Positions 42,847-52,725 of a stretch of 64,000 nt of DNA are shown here, piece by piece. Under the pieces are notes generated by a model, which was not told the origin of the DNA, did not search any database, and saw nothing but the letters and a program-made list of their open reading frames with translations. Source of the DNA: Mesobacterium pallidum (GTDB lineage Bacteria; Pseudomonadota; Alphaproteobacteria; Rhodobacterales; Rhodobacteraceae). The translations under genes were made by a program, and so were the position numbers. Position 1 is the first letter of the stretch. The number at the start of each line of letters is the position of its first letter. The stretch covers positions 183,293 to 247,292 of the forward strand of contig NZ_JAIMID010000008.1 in NCBI RefSeq assembly GCF_019966535.1, given 5' to 3'.

Positions 42847-44193
42847 ATGAGCGACGCTTTCAGCACAGGCACGCGCATTGTGCGCAAGGACGCGGCGGCC
42901 GCAGCCGACCGCCTGAGCGCGGACATCTGCATCGTGGGGGCCGGGATCTCAGGCGTGACCGCGGCGCTCGAGGCGGCCAAGCTGGGGCGCAAGGTCATTC
43001 TCGTGGACAGCCAGCCCGCGCTCGGCGGGCAGGCGGTCAATTCGATCATCGCAACCTTCTGCGGCCTGTTTTCCAACGGCACCCACGGGTATCAATTCAC
43101 CCACGGGATCGCGGATGACATGCTGGACTGGCTGCAGCGCCAGGACCAGGCCGTCTACTATCGGCACGGCCCGAACACGACGGTCGTCTACTACGACGAG
43201 GTGGCGCTGGGCAGATGGGTCGAGGAAAGCATCCTGGCCGCCGGGATCACCGTGGTCCTCGGGGCGATCCTCGACACTGTCGAGATGGAGGGCCGCCGGA
43301 TCCGCAGCGCGGCCTTCATGACGCGTTACGGCCGGATCGAGGTCGAAGCGACGGGGTGGGTGGACAGTTCCGGGGATGCGGCCCTGGCCTGGGAGGCCGG
43401 GCTGGAATGCCGCGAACCGGACCGCAACGGTGTCTTCGGAACCCAGATGGTGGTGCTTGAGAACATCAACGAAGCGGCCCAGCCGACGCGCGACCAGCTT
43501 GCCGCGCGGATGAAGGAGGTCGGTGACACATACGGACTGCGCCGCCGTGAAGGGCTGGGCTTCACCATTCCCGGTCGCGGCATCGCGGCGATGAACATGA
43601 CCCATGTCGAGACCCCGCTGGAACCGGTCGCCGCATCGGCGGCCGCCCTCGACGGCAAGGACCAGGCGATGCGCGTCGTCGACTTCCTGCGAAAAGAATT
43701 CGCCGATTGTTTCGGGCAGTCCCGCGTCCGTTCCTTCGGGCTTCCGGGGATCCGCCAGACACGCTGGATCAAGGGAACGCATCACCTCACGGTCGAGGAA
43801 ATCCGCGCCGGCACCCGGTTCGAGGACTCCATCGGCCGGACGGCCTGGCCGATCGAGCTTCACGACCACGGCGACGGCCATCATTGGATCCTCTTCGACA
43901 AGGATCACGTGCATTACATCCCGCTCGGGTCGCTGACGCCCGAAGGGTGCGACAACCTTGTCGCGGCGGGCCGCTGCATCGATGCGGACAGTGCGGCGCT
44001 GTCTTCGGTGCGGGTCATGGGGCCGTGCATGGCCATGGGGATGGCGGCGGCCCACGCGCTCGACCTCGCCGGGACGGGCAGCGTCCACCAGATCGACATG
44101 TCCGAAATGCGCAGGCGCGTGGCAGACAACGTCGAGCGGGAACACTACAGGTGGGACGAGGCAGAGCTGGCCTCGGTCGTCACCGCGTCCTGA
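42847..44193 (+). CDS. FAD-dependent oxidoreductase (PF12831 type), locus 2
   Basis: This 448-residue paralog of the 6752-8068 protein shares ICIVGAGISGVTAALEAAKLG, LGGQAVNSII-TFCGL, GIRQTRWIKG-HHL and SSVRVMGPCMA-GMAAA-ALD. It is followed after 20 bases by the aconitase X large subunit, so flavin oxidation and aconitase-type dehydration are directly linked. Its N-terminal motif indicates FAD binding; no membrane anchor or signal peptide is present. The substrate is unknown. GAGGAG lies upstream of the ATG. Confidence 0.88.
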   Translation: MSDAFSTGTRIVRKDAAAAADRLSADICIVGAGISGVTAALEAAKLGRKVILVDSQPALGGQAVNSIIATFCGLFSNGTHGYQFTHGIADDMLDWLQRQDQAVYYRHGPNTTVVYYDEVALGRWVEESILAAGITVVLGAILDTVEMEGRRIRSAAFMTRYGRIEVEATGWVDSSGDAALAWEAGLECREPDRNGVFGTQMVVLENINEAAQPTRDQLAARMKEVGDTYGLRRREGLGFTIPGRGIAAMNMTHVETPLEPVAASAAALDGKDQAMRVVDFLRKEFADCFGQSRVRSFGLPGIRQTRWIKGTHHLTVEEIRAGTRFEDSIGRTAWPIELHDHGDGHHWILFDKDHVHYIPLGSLTPEGCDNLVAAGRCIDADSAALSSVRVMGPCMAMGMAAAHALDLAGTGSVHQIDMSEMRRRVADNVEREHYRWDEAELASVVTAS

Positions 44194-44213
44194 GCGGGGA
44201 AGGGAGCAGACCG

Positions 44214-45485
44214 ATGCAGCTTACCGATGCGGAACGCGCGATGCGCGACGGCGACGGCGGAGAGGCGGTCGCGGCGGCGATGGACCTGCTGATCCGGTAC
44301 GGAGAGGCCCTTGGCGCCGACCGGCTGGTCAAGACCGACAATGTCGCCGGGGCCTTCAACGCCTCGACGCCCTCGATCCGCCCGATCGCGGAGCGCGGGA
44401 TGGAGGAGGTCTTTTCGAAGCTGAACCTCGACAGCGACAAGACGGTCGAGATCCCACACATGGCCGCGCGGACATGCCAGCTGATCACCGGGCTCGACGA
44501 CCAGAACTGGGCGCTTCAGGGCGCCGATCCGCAGCTGGTCGAGATGCAGCGGAAGAACGAGGCCTTCATCGGCCGGCGAGGCATCAATCTTTTTGCCACC
44601 TGCACGCCCTACCAGGTGGGCAACGTCCCGACCTTCGGCGAGCACTGCGCCTGGATGGAAAGTTCGGCCGTGATCTATTGCAACGGCGCGCTTGGCGGGC
44701 GGACCAACGTGGAAGGCAAGGAAAGTGCCGGGGCCGCCGCGCTGACCGGACGGATCCCCTACTGGGGGTATCACCTGACCGAGAACCGGTATGGTACCCG
44801 CCGGATCCGGGTGGATGTGCCGGTCGAGACGATGATGGACTGGGGCCTGCTTGGCTATTTCACCGGCGAGATGGTGGAGGAGGCGGTCCCGGTGATCGAA
44901 GGCCAGGTCTCCGGCGTGGACCTCATCCGGCTCAAGCATTTCGGGGCCTCCGCCGCCTCGTCCGGGGGGGTCGAGATGTATCACGTTCCCGGCCACACGC
45001 CCGAGGCCCGCAGTGCCGAAGAAGCCTTCGGTCCGAACCGGGCAGAGGAGGATTTCACCTACGACGCCACCGCCCGCAAGCGGATGTACGAGATGTTGCA
45101 GTCCGCCACCGACCGCAAGGTCGACTTCATCATGCTGGGCTGCCCGCACAATTCGATCGAACAGGTCGGACGCATCGCGCATATGCTGGACGGAAAACGG
45201 CTCCACCCGGATGTGGTGCTTTGGGTACATACGCCCCGCGCCATCCGCGAAGTCGCCGTGCGGTCCGGCTATGTCGGGCTGATCGAGGCAGCCGGCGGCA
45301 CGGTCATGTCGGACACATGCCCCGCCATTTCCCGCCGGATCCCGGCGGGAACGCGGGTGATCGCGACGGATTCCGCCAAACAGGCGCACTACCTGCCCGC
45401 GATTGCCAAGGTGCAAGGCTGGTTCGGGTCGCTGGAGGCATGCATATCGGCCGGCCTGACGGGCCAGTGGACAGGAGATTTCTGA
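44214..45485 (+). CDS. Aconitase X large (catalytic) subunit, locus 2
   Basis: The 423-residue PF04412 protein is very similar to the locus 1 subunit and keeps its conserved cysteines (TCQLITG, CTPYQVGN, EHCAWMES, VIYCN, LGCPHNSIEQ, DTCPAIS). The stretch RTNVEGKES-GAA-LTGRIPYWG is nearly identical in both. The ATG at 44214 is preceded by AAGGGAG. It overlaps the small subunit gene by one base. In characterised AcnX enzymes this subunit binds the Fe-S cluster and substrate; the reaction here should be a dehydration, with unknown substrate. Confidence 0.9.
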   Translation: MQLTDAERAMRDGDGGEAVAAAMDLLIRYGEALGADRLVKTDNVAGAFNASTPSIRPIAERGMEEVFSKLNLDSDKTVEIPHMAARTCQLITGLDDQNWALQGADPQLVEMQRKNEAFIGRRGINLFATCTPYQVGNVPTFGEHCAWMESSAVIYCNGALGGRTNVEGKESAGAAALTGRIPYWGYHLTENRYGTRRIRVDVPVETMMDWGLLGYFTGEMVEEAVPVIEGQVSGVDLIRLKHFGASAASSGGVEMYHVPGHTPEARSAEEAFGPNRAEEDFTYDATARKRMYEMLQSATDRKVDFIMLGCPHNSIEQVGRIAHMLDGKRLHPDVVLWVHTPRAIREVAVRSGYVGLIEAAGGTVMSDTCPAISRRIPAGTRVIATDSAKQAHYLPAIAKVQGWFGSLEACISAGLTGQWTGDF

Positions 45486-45904
45486 TGGATGGGTCCGGTC
45501 TGGTCATCCGTGGGCGCAAGGTCGTCGGCGGCATCGCAGAGGGCGAAGCCCTGGTCACCACCCAGACGATTTCAGGGTGGGGCGGCATCAACGAGGCCGA
45601 CGGGTCCATTATCGAGCGCCGTCACGATCTGGTCGGACAAAGCTTTGCCGGAAAGATCCTGGTCTTTCCCGGTGCAAAGGGGTCCTCGGGCTGGTCGGCG
45701 TTCTTCCATATGACCCGGATCAACGGTGTCGCCCCGGCGGCCATGCTGTTCACGCGGATGACGACCAAGATCGCGCTGGGCGCGGTGGTCACCCGGGCCC
45801 CTGCCATGACCGATTTCGACACCGATATCTTTGCCGAGATCCGCACCGGCGATCGGCTGCGGGTGGATGCGGATGCGGGTACGGTGACGATCCTGTCCCG
45901 GTGA
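45485..45904 (+). CDS. Aconitase X small (swivel) subunit, locus 2
   Basis: The 139-residue PF01989 protein has TTQTISGWGGINE, FPGAKGSSGWSAFF and RMTTKIALGAVVT, all identical or nearly so to the locus 1 subunit. Its ATG shares one base with the stop of the large subunit gene, giving translational coupling and equal production. Bacterial hydroxyproline dehydratases have this domain fused to the large one, so the split form is notable. It is the last gene of the operon. Confidence 0.9.
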   Translation: MDGSGLVIRGRKVVGGIAEGEALVTTQTISGWGGINEADGSIIERRHDLVGQSFAGKILVFPGAKGSSGWSAFFHMTRINGVAPAAMLFTRMTTKIALGAVVTRAPAMTDFDTDIFAEIRTGDRLRVDADAGTVTILSR

Positions 45905-46496
45905 TCCGGGAACCATCCAAAAGACAGCGGTATCGCGCAATGTGCAGTTGCACCTTGACGCCCACAAGGCCGCTACGAGCCCTGGGCTGTGCCCGGCCGT
46001 GCACGCCCGACAAGGATCGGGCACCGCATTTCGGCGTGCTGAATCTTGCGTCGGCAGTTCGTCCGTGCCGATCAGGGAAGATCTGCACCAATTTGTCTTT
46101 ACTCACTCATTCATGAACGTCGCACCCTCTCGACACTACCGATCTGGCGCCAAAGAGATGCGCGGCAGGTCCTCATGGACCTGACGGTGGTGGACAGCCA
46201 TCGCTTCTCGCACGGGCCCAGCCCTGGCCCAGTCTCGGCTCGGGGGCGCGACGGATCGAACCAATTTTAGTCATCATTCCGAGACAGCTCGCGACCCCGG
46301 GGCGAATTCTTAGGATCCACGCCGCAAGATGGTGCGCGTGCGAGCCCCCGTCAGACCGAGGGCCCGGGCGCGGTGCAGGTTGGCATGAACGGAATGACTG
46401 CCGCGAAAATGACGAAACGACTCCGCGCCACGTACAGGCGTTCCGGAGCTGTTGCCGCATGGACCAGGGTCAAGCGGCAAACGGGCGGAGCCTGAC
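45905..46496. other. Non-coding spacer between acnX small subunit and the RTX-Hint gene
   Basis: About 590 bases contain no open frame with recognisable similarity. The middle part is less GC-rich than the genes around it, and the region probably holds the promoter of the RTX-type gene near its right end. It may include decayed sequence; nothing specific was identified. Confidence 0.4.
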
Positions 46497-49400
46497 ATGG
46501 CCACATCCTTCGAGGTCATCTATCTCGGCACCGTCGGCGCCATCGACCCGACCGAGGGCAACGCCACGTCCGAGAACGCGGCGAGCCTGGTCGGCCAGAC
46601 CTTCGGCACCCCCGCGGGGCCGCTCTATACCCAGGTGCACGACTTCACGCCGGGCAATTACGGCGGCGGAGACGCGGCGGCCTACGACACCGACAACAAC
46701 CTGACCAACGACACCTTCCGGATCGACGGCGGCGCGACGCAGACCTACGACGCGCTCGTCCTCTACGAGGCCACTGTCACCTATGTCGACGGCACGACCG
46801 GCAGCATCAGCGCGCTGGTGATGCAGGACACCGCCGGGCGGCTGTACCTGATGCCCGAGATGACCAACAACGCCGACGTGGCTGTGTTGCAGGCCGGGCC
46901 GATCCGGTCGCTCACGCTCAACAGCGTGAACACCGACACGGCGAACATGTCGGCCGAACGCTTTGCCATGCATTTCATGGCCTCGGTCGACGGCACCGCC
47001 GGGGCCGACAGCATGGGCCCCGGCTACGTGGATGCCGATGGCGACACGATCACCAGCGGCGGTGACCTGATCGACGCGGGCGCGGGCAATGACACCATCG
47101 ACGGCGGCGGCGGCAACGACACCATCGCGGGCCGAGACGGTGATGACCGGCTGATCGGCGGCACCGGCAACGACCTGCTGATCGGCGGCGACGGCGACGA
47201 CACCTTCGCCTTTGCCGCCGGCTTCGGCCATGACACGGTCTATGGCGACAACACCGACGGCACCCCCGGCGGCAACAGCGACATGCTGGATTTCTCGGCC
47301 ATGTCCGCCAATGTCACCGTCACCTTCACCGGGTGGGAGGACGGCACGGCCAGCGCAGGCGCCGACAGCCTGACCTTCGACAGCATCGAGGCGATCACCG
47401 GCGGCGCCGGGGCTGACACGATCAACGCGGCGGCCGATGGCTCGGGGCTGGCCCTGTCGGGCGGCGGCGGGGCGGATTCCCTCATCGCCGGTTCGGGCGA
47501 CGACACGGTCGCCGGCGGGACCGGCAACGACACGATCCGCGGCGGCGGCGGGCGCGACACGATCACCGGCGGCGACGGGGCGGATTCGCTTTACGGCGAC
47601 GGCGGGATGGACACGCTGCAGGGCGGGGCCGGCAACGACCAGCTCTTCGGCGGCGCGGACGAGGATTACTTTGTCCTCGGCACCGGCGACGGCAACGACA
47701 CGATCTGGGGCGGCGAGACGCTGACCACTGGCACCGATGCCGACAGCATCGACGCCTCGGGCTACACCACCGGGCTGAACGTCACCTTCTCGGGCTACGA
47801 GCAGGGCAGCTTCACCGACGGCGCCTCGACCGTGTCCTTCTACCAGGTCGAGACGATCATCCTCACCGCGCAGGACGACACGGTCGATGCCAGCGCGGAT
47901 TCGGCAGGGATCAAGTTCGAGGCCGGGGCGGGCGACGACAGCATCCTCGGCAGTTCCGGCGATGACATCCTGATCGGCGACACCGGGCGCGACACGCTGG
48001 CCGGCGGCGCAGGCAACGACACCATCCGCGGCAACCAGGACGAGGACCTGATCCAGCTCTCCGACGGGTTCGGCACCGACTCGATCCACGGCGGCAGCGG
48101 AGGGGTGGACGAGGACACGCTGGACGCCTCGGCCCTGACCGGCAATGTCACCGTCACCTATACCGCCAACCACGGCGGCACGCTCACCGACGGCTTCGAC
48201 ACCGCCACCTTTGCCGAGATTGAGACGCTGTGGCTCGGCCTCGGCGCCGATCGGGTCGATCTGAGCGCCAGCACCGCGACCGTGGCGCTGGACACCGGCG
48301 CCGGGGCCGATACGGTGATCAGCGGCGGCGGCGCGGACGTGATCTCGACCGGCGCGGGCGCGGACGTGATCGTGCTGAATGACGGCTTCGGCGACGACAC
48401 GATCGACGGCGGGACCGAGGTCGACACCATCGACCTCTCTGCCGTCACGGTGCCGGTCACGGTGACCTACACCGCCGACGGGGCCGGGACGATCAGCGAC
48501 GGCACCCATACGATCACCTTCTCGAACATCGAGACGCTGGTGCTGACCGACAGCGCAGATCTTGTCGACGGCAGCGCGGATGCGGCGGGCCTCGCCATCG
48601 ACGCGGGCGGTGGGGCCGACACGATCACCGGCGGCGCAGGTCAGGACACGCTGAGCGGCGGCGCGGGGGACGATTCCCTCTCCGGCGGGGCAGGCGACGA
48701 CCTGCTGACCGGCGGCGGCGGCGACGACACCTTTGCCTATGCCCCCGGCGACGGCCACGACACGATCTCCGATTTCAACGCCGGCAACAGCGGCACCTTG
48801 CTCGACGGCATATCCGGCAACAATGATTTCATCGACCTGTCGACCTATTACGACGGCATATGGGAGCTTTACGCGGACCAGGCCGACGACGGGGTGCTGA
48901 ACCAGTCGAACCAGGGCGTGGCCGGGGTCGATTATTCCGACAACACCCAGTTCGGCGCGGGCTCGCTGACCTTCTCGGGCGCCTCGGCCAACCCCAGCTT
49001 CTTCACTGCCGAGAACACGGGCGTGGTCTGTTTCGCCAAGGGCACCCGCATCCGCACCGGGGCCGGTGAGGCACGGGTCGAGGACCTGCGCCCGGGCGAC
49101 CTGGTGCAGACAGTGGACAACGGGTTGCAAGAGCTGCTCTGGGTCGGATGGCGCCACCTGGGCAAGCACCGGCTAGCGGCCGAGCCGCAGCAGAAACCCA
49201 TCTTCATCAAGCCCGAGGCGATCGGCGGTGATGCGCCGCTGATCGTCTCGCCCCAGCACGGGCTGCTGGTCCGCCAGGACGGAGAGGACAGGCTGGTCCG
49301 CGCCACCCACCTGGCCCGGATGCGGGACGGCGCGGCGCGGGTGATGCTGGGCTGTCGCGCCGTGACCTATTTTCACCTGATGTTCGCAGCGCACCAGGTG

Positions 49401-49613
49401 ATCCTTGCCAACGGCGCGCCGGCTGAAAGCTTTTATCCCGGGCCGCAGTCCATCGCCGCCCTTCGACCCGTCCAGCGGCACGCGCTGGCGGGGCTGTTTC
49501 CCGCGTTGCCGCACCGGCCCGCGCTGATCGCCTACGGCCCCCCCGCCCGGATCATCGCCGCGCGCAGGGACCTGCCCGAAACGCTTCGGGGTCTGCGCCC
49601 TGCGACGGTCTGA
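46497..49613 (+). CDS. RTX calcium-repeat protein with C-terminal Hint domain
   Basis: The 1038-residue protein begins without a classical signal peptide ([15 protein letters not shown]), has a roughly 190-residue N-terminal domain, then several blocks of GGxGxDxxx nonapeptides (such as [16 protein letters not shown]) spanning nucleotides about 47065-48780. Between the blocks lie a repeated beta-type domain ([40 protein letters not shown], each followed by an SFxxxETI-like strand). The C-terminal 195 residues form a Hint_2 domain starting [12 protein letters not shown], with SPQHGLLV. Calcium-dependent folding and type I secretion are expected. The ATG at 46497 has GGAG upstream. No secretion genes are adjacent. 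Confidence 0.87.
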   Translation: MATSFEVIYLGTVGAIDPTEGNATSENAASLVGQTFGTPAGPLYTQVHDFTPGNYGGGDAAAYDTDNNLTNDTFRIDGGATQTYDALVLYEATVTYVDGTTGSISALVMQDTAGRLYLMPEMTNNADVAVLQAGPIRSLTLNSVNTDTANMSAERFAMHFMASVDGTAGADSMGPGYVDADGDTITSGGDLIDAGAGNDTIDGGGGNDTIAGRDGDDRLIGGTGNDLLIGGDGDDTFAFAAGFGHDTVYGDNTDGTPGGNSDMLDFSAMSANVTVTFTGWEDGTASAGADSLTFDSIEAITGGAGADTINAAADGSGLALSGGGGADSLIAGSGDDTVAGGTGNDTIRGGGGRDTITGGDGADSLYGDGGMDTLQGGAGNDQLFGGADEDYFVLGTGDGNDTIWGGETLTTGTDADSIDASGYTTGLNVTFSGYEQGSFTDGASTVSFYQVETIILTAQDDTVDASADSAGIKFEAGAGDDSILGSSGDDILIGDTGRDTLAGGAGNDTIRGNQDEDLIQLSDGFGTDSIHGGSGGVDEDTLDASALTGNVTVTYTANHGGTLTDGFDTATFAEIETLWLGLGADRVDLSASTATVALDTGAGADTVISGGGADVISTGAGADVIVLNDGFGDDTIDGGTEVDTIDLSAVTVPVTVTYTADGAGTISDGTHTITFSNIETLVLTDSADLVDGSADAAGLAIDAGGGADTITGGAGQDTLSGGAGDDSLSGGAGDDLLTGGGGDDTFAYAPGDGHDTISDFNAGNSGTLLDGISGNNDFIDLSTYYDGIWELYADQADDGVLNQSNQGVAGVDYSDNTQFGAGSLTFSGASANPSFFTAENTGVVCFAKGTRIRTGAGEARVEDLRPGDLVQTVDNGLQELLWVGWRHLGKHRLAAEPQQKPIFIKPEAIGGDAPLIVSPQHGLLVRQDGEDRLVRATHLARMRDGAARVMLGCRAVTYFHLMFAAHQVILANGAPAESFYPGPQSIAALRPVQRHALAGLFPALPHRPALIAYGPPARIIAARRDLPETLRGLRPATV

Positions 49614-49624
49614 CCGCGCCGCCC

Positions 49625-49780
49625 TCAGGCGCGCTCCGGCTCCGGCGCCACGACGACGACAGGGGACATGGCGGCGCCCTCGGGCGAATAAAGCGGCACG
49701 TTCTCGGCGCCTGCCTCGTTCATCCGCGCTGCCTGCATCGTCTTGGCGCTGTCGAACCTGCGGCTCATCTGGTCGGTCAT
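49625..49780 (-). CDS. Small protein (51 aa) coupled to the TRAP permease gene, unknown
   Basis: An ATG at 49780 overlaps the TRAP permease stop by four bases (ATGA) and has AAAGGA five bases upstream, an excellent ribosome site. The 51-residue product (MTDQMSRRFDSAKTMQAARM...) is hydrophilic, with a likely N-terminal amphipathic helix and a Val/Pro/Glu-rich tail, and has no membrane segment. I know no family for it. Its coupling implies co-production with the transporter; it ends 11 bases from the convergent RTX gene. Confidence 0.55.
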   Translation of the reverse strand: MTDQMSRRFDSAKTMQAARMNEAGAENVPLYSPEGAAMSPVVVVAPEPERA

Positions 49781-51657
49781 CCCCGTCCTTTCGCCGCCTC
49801 AAGCGGCAGCGCCCCGGCCCGCGTCACCCGCGCGGCCAGCAGGGCGGCGATGGCCAGCGCGCTTAGCAGCAGCGGCAGCGCCGACACCGGCGGCAGCGCC
49901 GAAGGCGCGACGACCAGGCCGGCCGCCAGTGCCAACGCCCCCAGCCGCAGAACCATGGACAGCCGCTGTGCGGCCAGCGCAAAGACCATCACCGCCAGCA
50001 GCAGCGACAGCGTCAGCGCGGCGATGGACAGCGGGTTGCCCTGCAGCAGCAGCTCTTCGCGAAAGCACCAGACGAAGGGCAGCACAAAGGCCGCCGCCGC
50101 CGCGCGCAGCGCCAGCACGCTGGTCGCCCACATGTTCGCCTTGGCGAGGCCGGCCGCGACATAAGATGACACGGCCACCGGCGGGGTCAGGAAAGACATC
50201 ACGCCGAAGTAGAAGATGAACAGGTGGGCCGCCATCGGCGTCACGCCCATGGCGATGATCGACGGGCCGATGACGGTCGCCAGCACGATGTAGATCGCGG
50301 TCGAGGGCATGCCCATGCCAAGGATGATGCACAGCACCGCGGTCAGCATCAGCACCGGCAGCAGGCCCAACGCCTCGCCCGCCTGGGTCAGGACGAACGA
50401 CAGCGACTGCGCCAGCCCGCTCAGGTTCATGACCCCCACGACCACGCCCGCGCCGCCGGCGATCATCAGGATCGGCAGCATGCCTTCGCCGCCGTCGATG
50501 ACCAAACGCTTCCAGTCCTCCAGTGTCCAGAACCGGCGTTTCAGCAGCGCCAGCCCCAACAGCAGCCCGGCCGAGCCGAGCGCCGCCATCGCCGGTTGCG
50601 AGCCGCGCCAGAACAGCAGGTAGATCAGCCAGGCCAGCGGCAGGACAAAGATCCAGCCGCGCCGCAGCACGGCGCCAAAGCGGGGCAGCTCGGACCGGGG
50701 CAGCCCCTCGGCCCCGCGCCGCAGCGCCAGCGCGTCGACGTGGAAATAAAGGCAGGCGTAGTAAAGCGCGGCGGGCAGCAGCGCGGCCAGCACCACGTCG
50801 GCATAATCGACCTGCAGGAACTCGGCCATGAGGAAGGCGGTGGCGCCCATCACCGGCGGCGCCAGTTGGCCGCCGGTCGAGGCGACGGCCTCGATCGCCG
50901 CCGCCTGGTGGGCGCGCAGCCCGGTGCGCTGCATCAGCGGGATCGTGACCACGCCGGTCGACATGATGTTGCCGACCGGAGAGGACGAGACCGACCCGAA
51001 GAGGCCCGAGGCGATCACCGCCACCTTGGCCGGCCCGCCCCGGCGGTGGCCCATCGCGGCCATGCAGATATCGGTGAAGAAGGTCGTGGCCCCCGACACC
51101 TCGAGCATCCGGCCGAAGACCAGGAAGGCCAGCACCAGCGTCGCGACGATGGACAGGATCATCCCGACGACCGCGTTGGTGTCGGTGTAAAGGTAGTAGA
51201 CCAGCGATTTGACGTCCGAGTAATTCGCCTGCATCGGCTGCGGCAGGTGGTGGCCCAGAAGGCCATAGGCGACCATGGTGTAGACCAGCAGCGTGATCGA
51301 CAGCCCGCAGGATTTGCGCAGGCCCTCCAGCATGACCAGCAGGGCAATCGCGCCGGGCAGGATCTTGTCCGGCGAATTGCCGGTCAGCGAGAACATCCAG
51401 GCCTCGGTATGCAGCGCGGCCCAGACCCAGGCCGCGATGCCGATCAGGCCGATGGCGATCTCGACCAACCCGGCCTTCGCGCCGTAGGGGTGGCGCAGGT
51501 GCACCGCCGCGGCGGCGACGCCAAGGTAGGGCGCCAGCCATTCATAGGCGATCAGCGGCAACCCGATGCGGCCGGGCACATCAAAGATCCAGGCCAGCCC
51601 GCCCAGGAACAGCCAGCCGACATAGGCCAGGTAGAATGCGGTCACGATGCGGGCCAT
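49777..51657 (-). CDS. TRAP transporter fused 4TM/12TM permease, TAXI type (third TRAP operon)
   Basis: The 626-residue protein fuses the small and large TRAP subunits. It begins in a membrane helix (MARIVTAFYLAYVGWLFLGG), and carries large-subunit stretches ASGLFGSVSSSPVGNIMSTG, PPVMGATAFLMAEFLQ and LGMGMPSTAIYIVLATVIGP. GGAG lies upstream of the start. It follows the TAXI receptor gene across a 57-base gap with a stable hairpin. Associated ADH and amidohydrolase genes suggest import of an aromatic or related acid. Confidence 0.92.
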   Translation of the reverse strand: MARIVTAFYLAYVGWLFLGGLAWIFDVPGRIGLPLIAYEWLAPYLGVAAAAVHLRHPYGAKAGLVEIAIGLIGIAAWVWAALHTEAWMFSLTGNSPDKILPGAIALLVMLEGLRKSCGLSITLLVYTMVAYGLLGHHLPQPMQANYSDVKSLVYYLYTDTNAVVGMILSIVATLVLAFLVFGRMLEVSGATTFFTDICMAAMGHRRGGPAKVAVIASGLFGSVSSSPVGNIMSTGVVTIPLMQRTGLRAHQAAAIEAVASTGGQLAPPVMGATAFLMAEFLQVDYADVVLAALLPAALYYACLYFHVDALALRRGAEGLPRSELPRFGAVLRRGWIFVLPLAWLIYLLFWRGSQPAMAALGSAGLLLGLALLKRRFWTLEDWKRLVIDGGEGMLPILMIAGGAGVVVGVMNLSGLAQSLSFVLTQAGEALGLLPVLMLTAVLCIILGMGMPSTAIYIVLATVIGPSIIAMGVTPMAAHLFIFYFGVMSFLTPPVAVSSYVAAGLAKANMWATSVLALRAAAAAFVLPFVWCFREELLLQGNPLSIAALTLSLLLAVMVFALAAQRLSMVLRLGALALAAGLVVAPSALPPVSALPLLLSALAIAALLAARVTRAGALPLEAAKGRG

Positions 51658-51678
51658 CCGCTGCTCCTTAATGCGGGC

Positions 51679-51704
51679 GGCGCCCCGGTTCGGGCCGGGG
51701 CGCC
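51679..51704 (-). terminator. Intercistronic hairpin between TAXI receptor and TRAP permease (third operon)
   Basis: A perfect 10-bp stem (GGCGCCCCGG / CCGGGGCGCC) with a 6-base TTCGGG loop lies in the gap between receptor and permease genes. No T-run follows. As in locus 1, it probably limits read-through or protects the receptor mRNA. Confidence 0.55.
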
Positions 51705-51714
51705 AGGGTCAGCT

Positions 51715-52695
51715 TCAGTTCACGAAGGCATCCTGCTGCGCCTGGTGCGCCTCGGTCCACATGCCCGCCTCGGTGAAGTAGCGGATTGCGCCGGGGTGGA
51801 AGGGCAGCGACAGCGTCTCGGGCACCATCCAGTCGGGGTTCATGCCGCGCAGCGGGGGCAGGGCCTCCTGCGCCTCGGCCCAGTTCTCGTGGATGGTCTT
51901 GGTCAGGGTATAGGCGTCGTCGTCCGACATGCCGGCGCCGACGTTGAAGAAGGTATTGAACGACACCGCCGTGATCGGTGCGTCGATGCCGACCTGCGCG
52001 GGCGAGGGCGCGATCTCGACCGGCGAGAGGCCGAGCACGGCGGTGATCGCCTCGGGCTTGTCGCCGATGGTCAGCACGCGGATGCCGCCGGGCAGCGCCG
52101 CGTCGGCCTGGCGCAGCGGCGGGATGCCAAGCGCCACCATCGAAGCGTCGATGCGTCCCTCCTGCACCCCGGTAATGGCATCGGCGATGCCCGCCGTGGT
52201 CACGCCCTCGACATCGTCAAAGCTCAGCCCGCCCGAGGCGAGCGTTGCCGCGATCACCTCGTCGAAGGCCTGGATGGCGCGGAACTTGGTCACCACCTTC
52301 TTGCCCGCAAGATCGGCGACCGAGGTCATGCCGTCCTCGGCCCGGGTGAAGAACTGGAACGACGGCCGCGTCACCACCAGCAGGGCGCGCAGGTTGCCCA
52401 TGGCCTGCGGATAGGGGGCGTTGCCGGCATAGGCGTCGCGGCTTTCCAGCCCGCCCAGGATGCCGGCCTCGATATCGCCGCTTTGCACCATGGCAAGATA
52501 GCTGGTCGTGCCGGTAAAGGGCCGCGCGGCGCCGGGGATGCCCAGCTTGTCCTGCACGAGGGTCGAGATCGTCGTGCCGACCTGGTTGTAAAGCGAGCCG
52601 GCCGGCCCCGTGCCCACCGTCATGCGGTCCAGCGCCAGCGCGGGGCTGGCAAGGGCGATCATGGCCGAAGCGGCCAGTGCGAACATGCGTTTCAT
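51715..52695 (-). CDS. TAXI-family TRAP solute receptor (third TRAP operon)
   Basis: The 326-residue periplasmic receptor has a signal peptide (MKRMFALAASAMIALASPALA) and TAXI family segments: MTVGTGPAGSLYNQVGTTIS with the glycine-rich ligand loop, YLAMVQSGDIEAGILGG, VTTAGIADAITGVQEGRIDA and a C-terminus with PFHPGAIRYFTEAGMWTE. The length is typical, unlike the longer locus 1 receptor. GGGAGGAAA precedes the ATG. It is encoded between the permease gene and the ADH gene on the same strand. Confidence 0.92.
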   Translation of the reverse strand: MKRMFALAASAMIALASPALALDRMTVGTGPAGSLYNQVGTTISTLVQDKLGIPGAARPFTGTTSYLAMVQSGDIEAGILGGLESRDAYAGNAPYPQAMGNLRALLVVTRPSFQFFTRAEDGMTSVADLAGKKVVTKFRAIQAFDEVIAATLASGGLSFDDVEGVTTAGIADAITGVQEGRIDASMVALGIPPLRQADAALPGGIRVLTIGDKPEAITAVLGLSPVEIAPSPAQVGIDAPITAVSFNTFFNVGAGMSDDDAYTLTKTIHENWAEAQEALPPLRGMNPDWMVPETLSLPFHPGAIRYFTEAGMWTEAHQAQQDAFVN

Positions 52696-52725
52696 TGTCT
52701 TTCCTCCCTGAAAATTGCGTGGCCC

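Noticed and set aside
47065..48780. Regular short repeats resembling a CRISPR or satellite array
   Set aside because: They are in frame and encode GGxGxDxxx calcium-binding nonapeptides with codon-level variation; there are no spacers.
46470..49169. Long minus-strand frame antisense to the RTX gene
   Set aside because: The repeat structure explains its openness; it has no ribosome site or recognisable domain.
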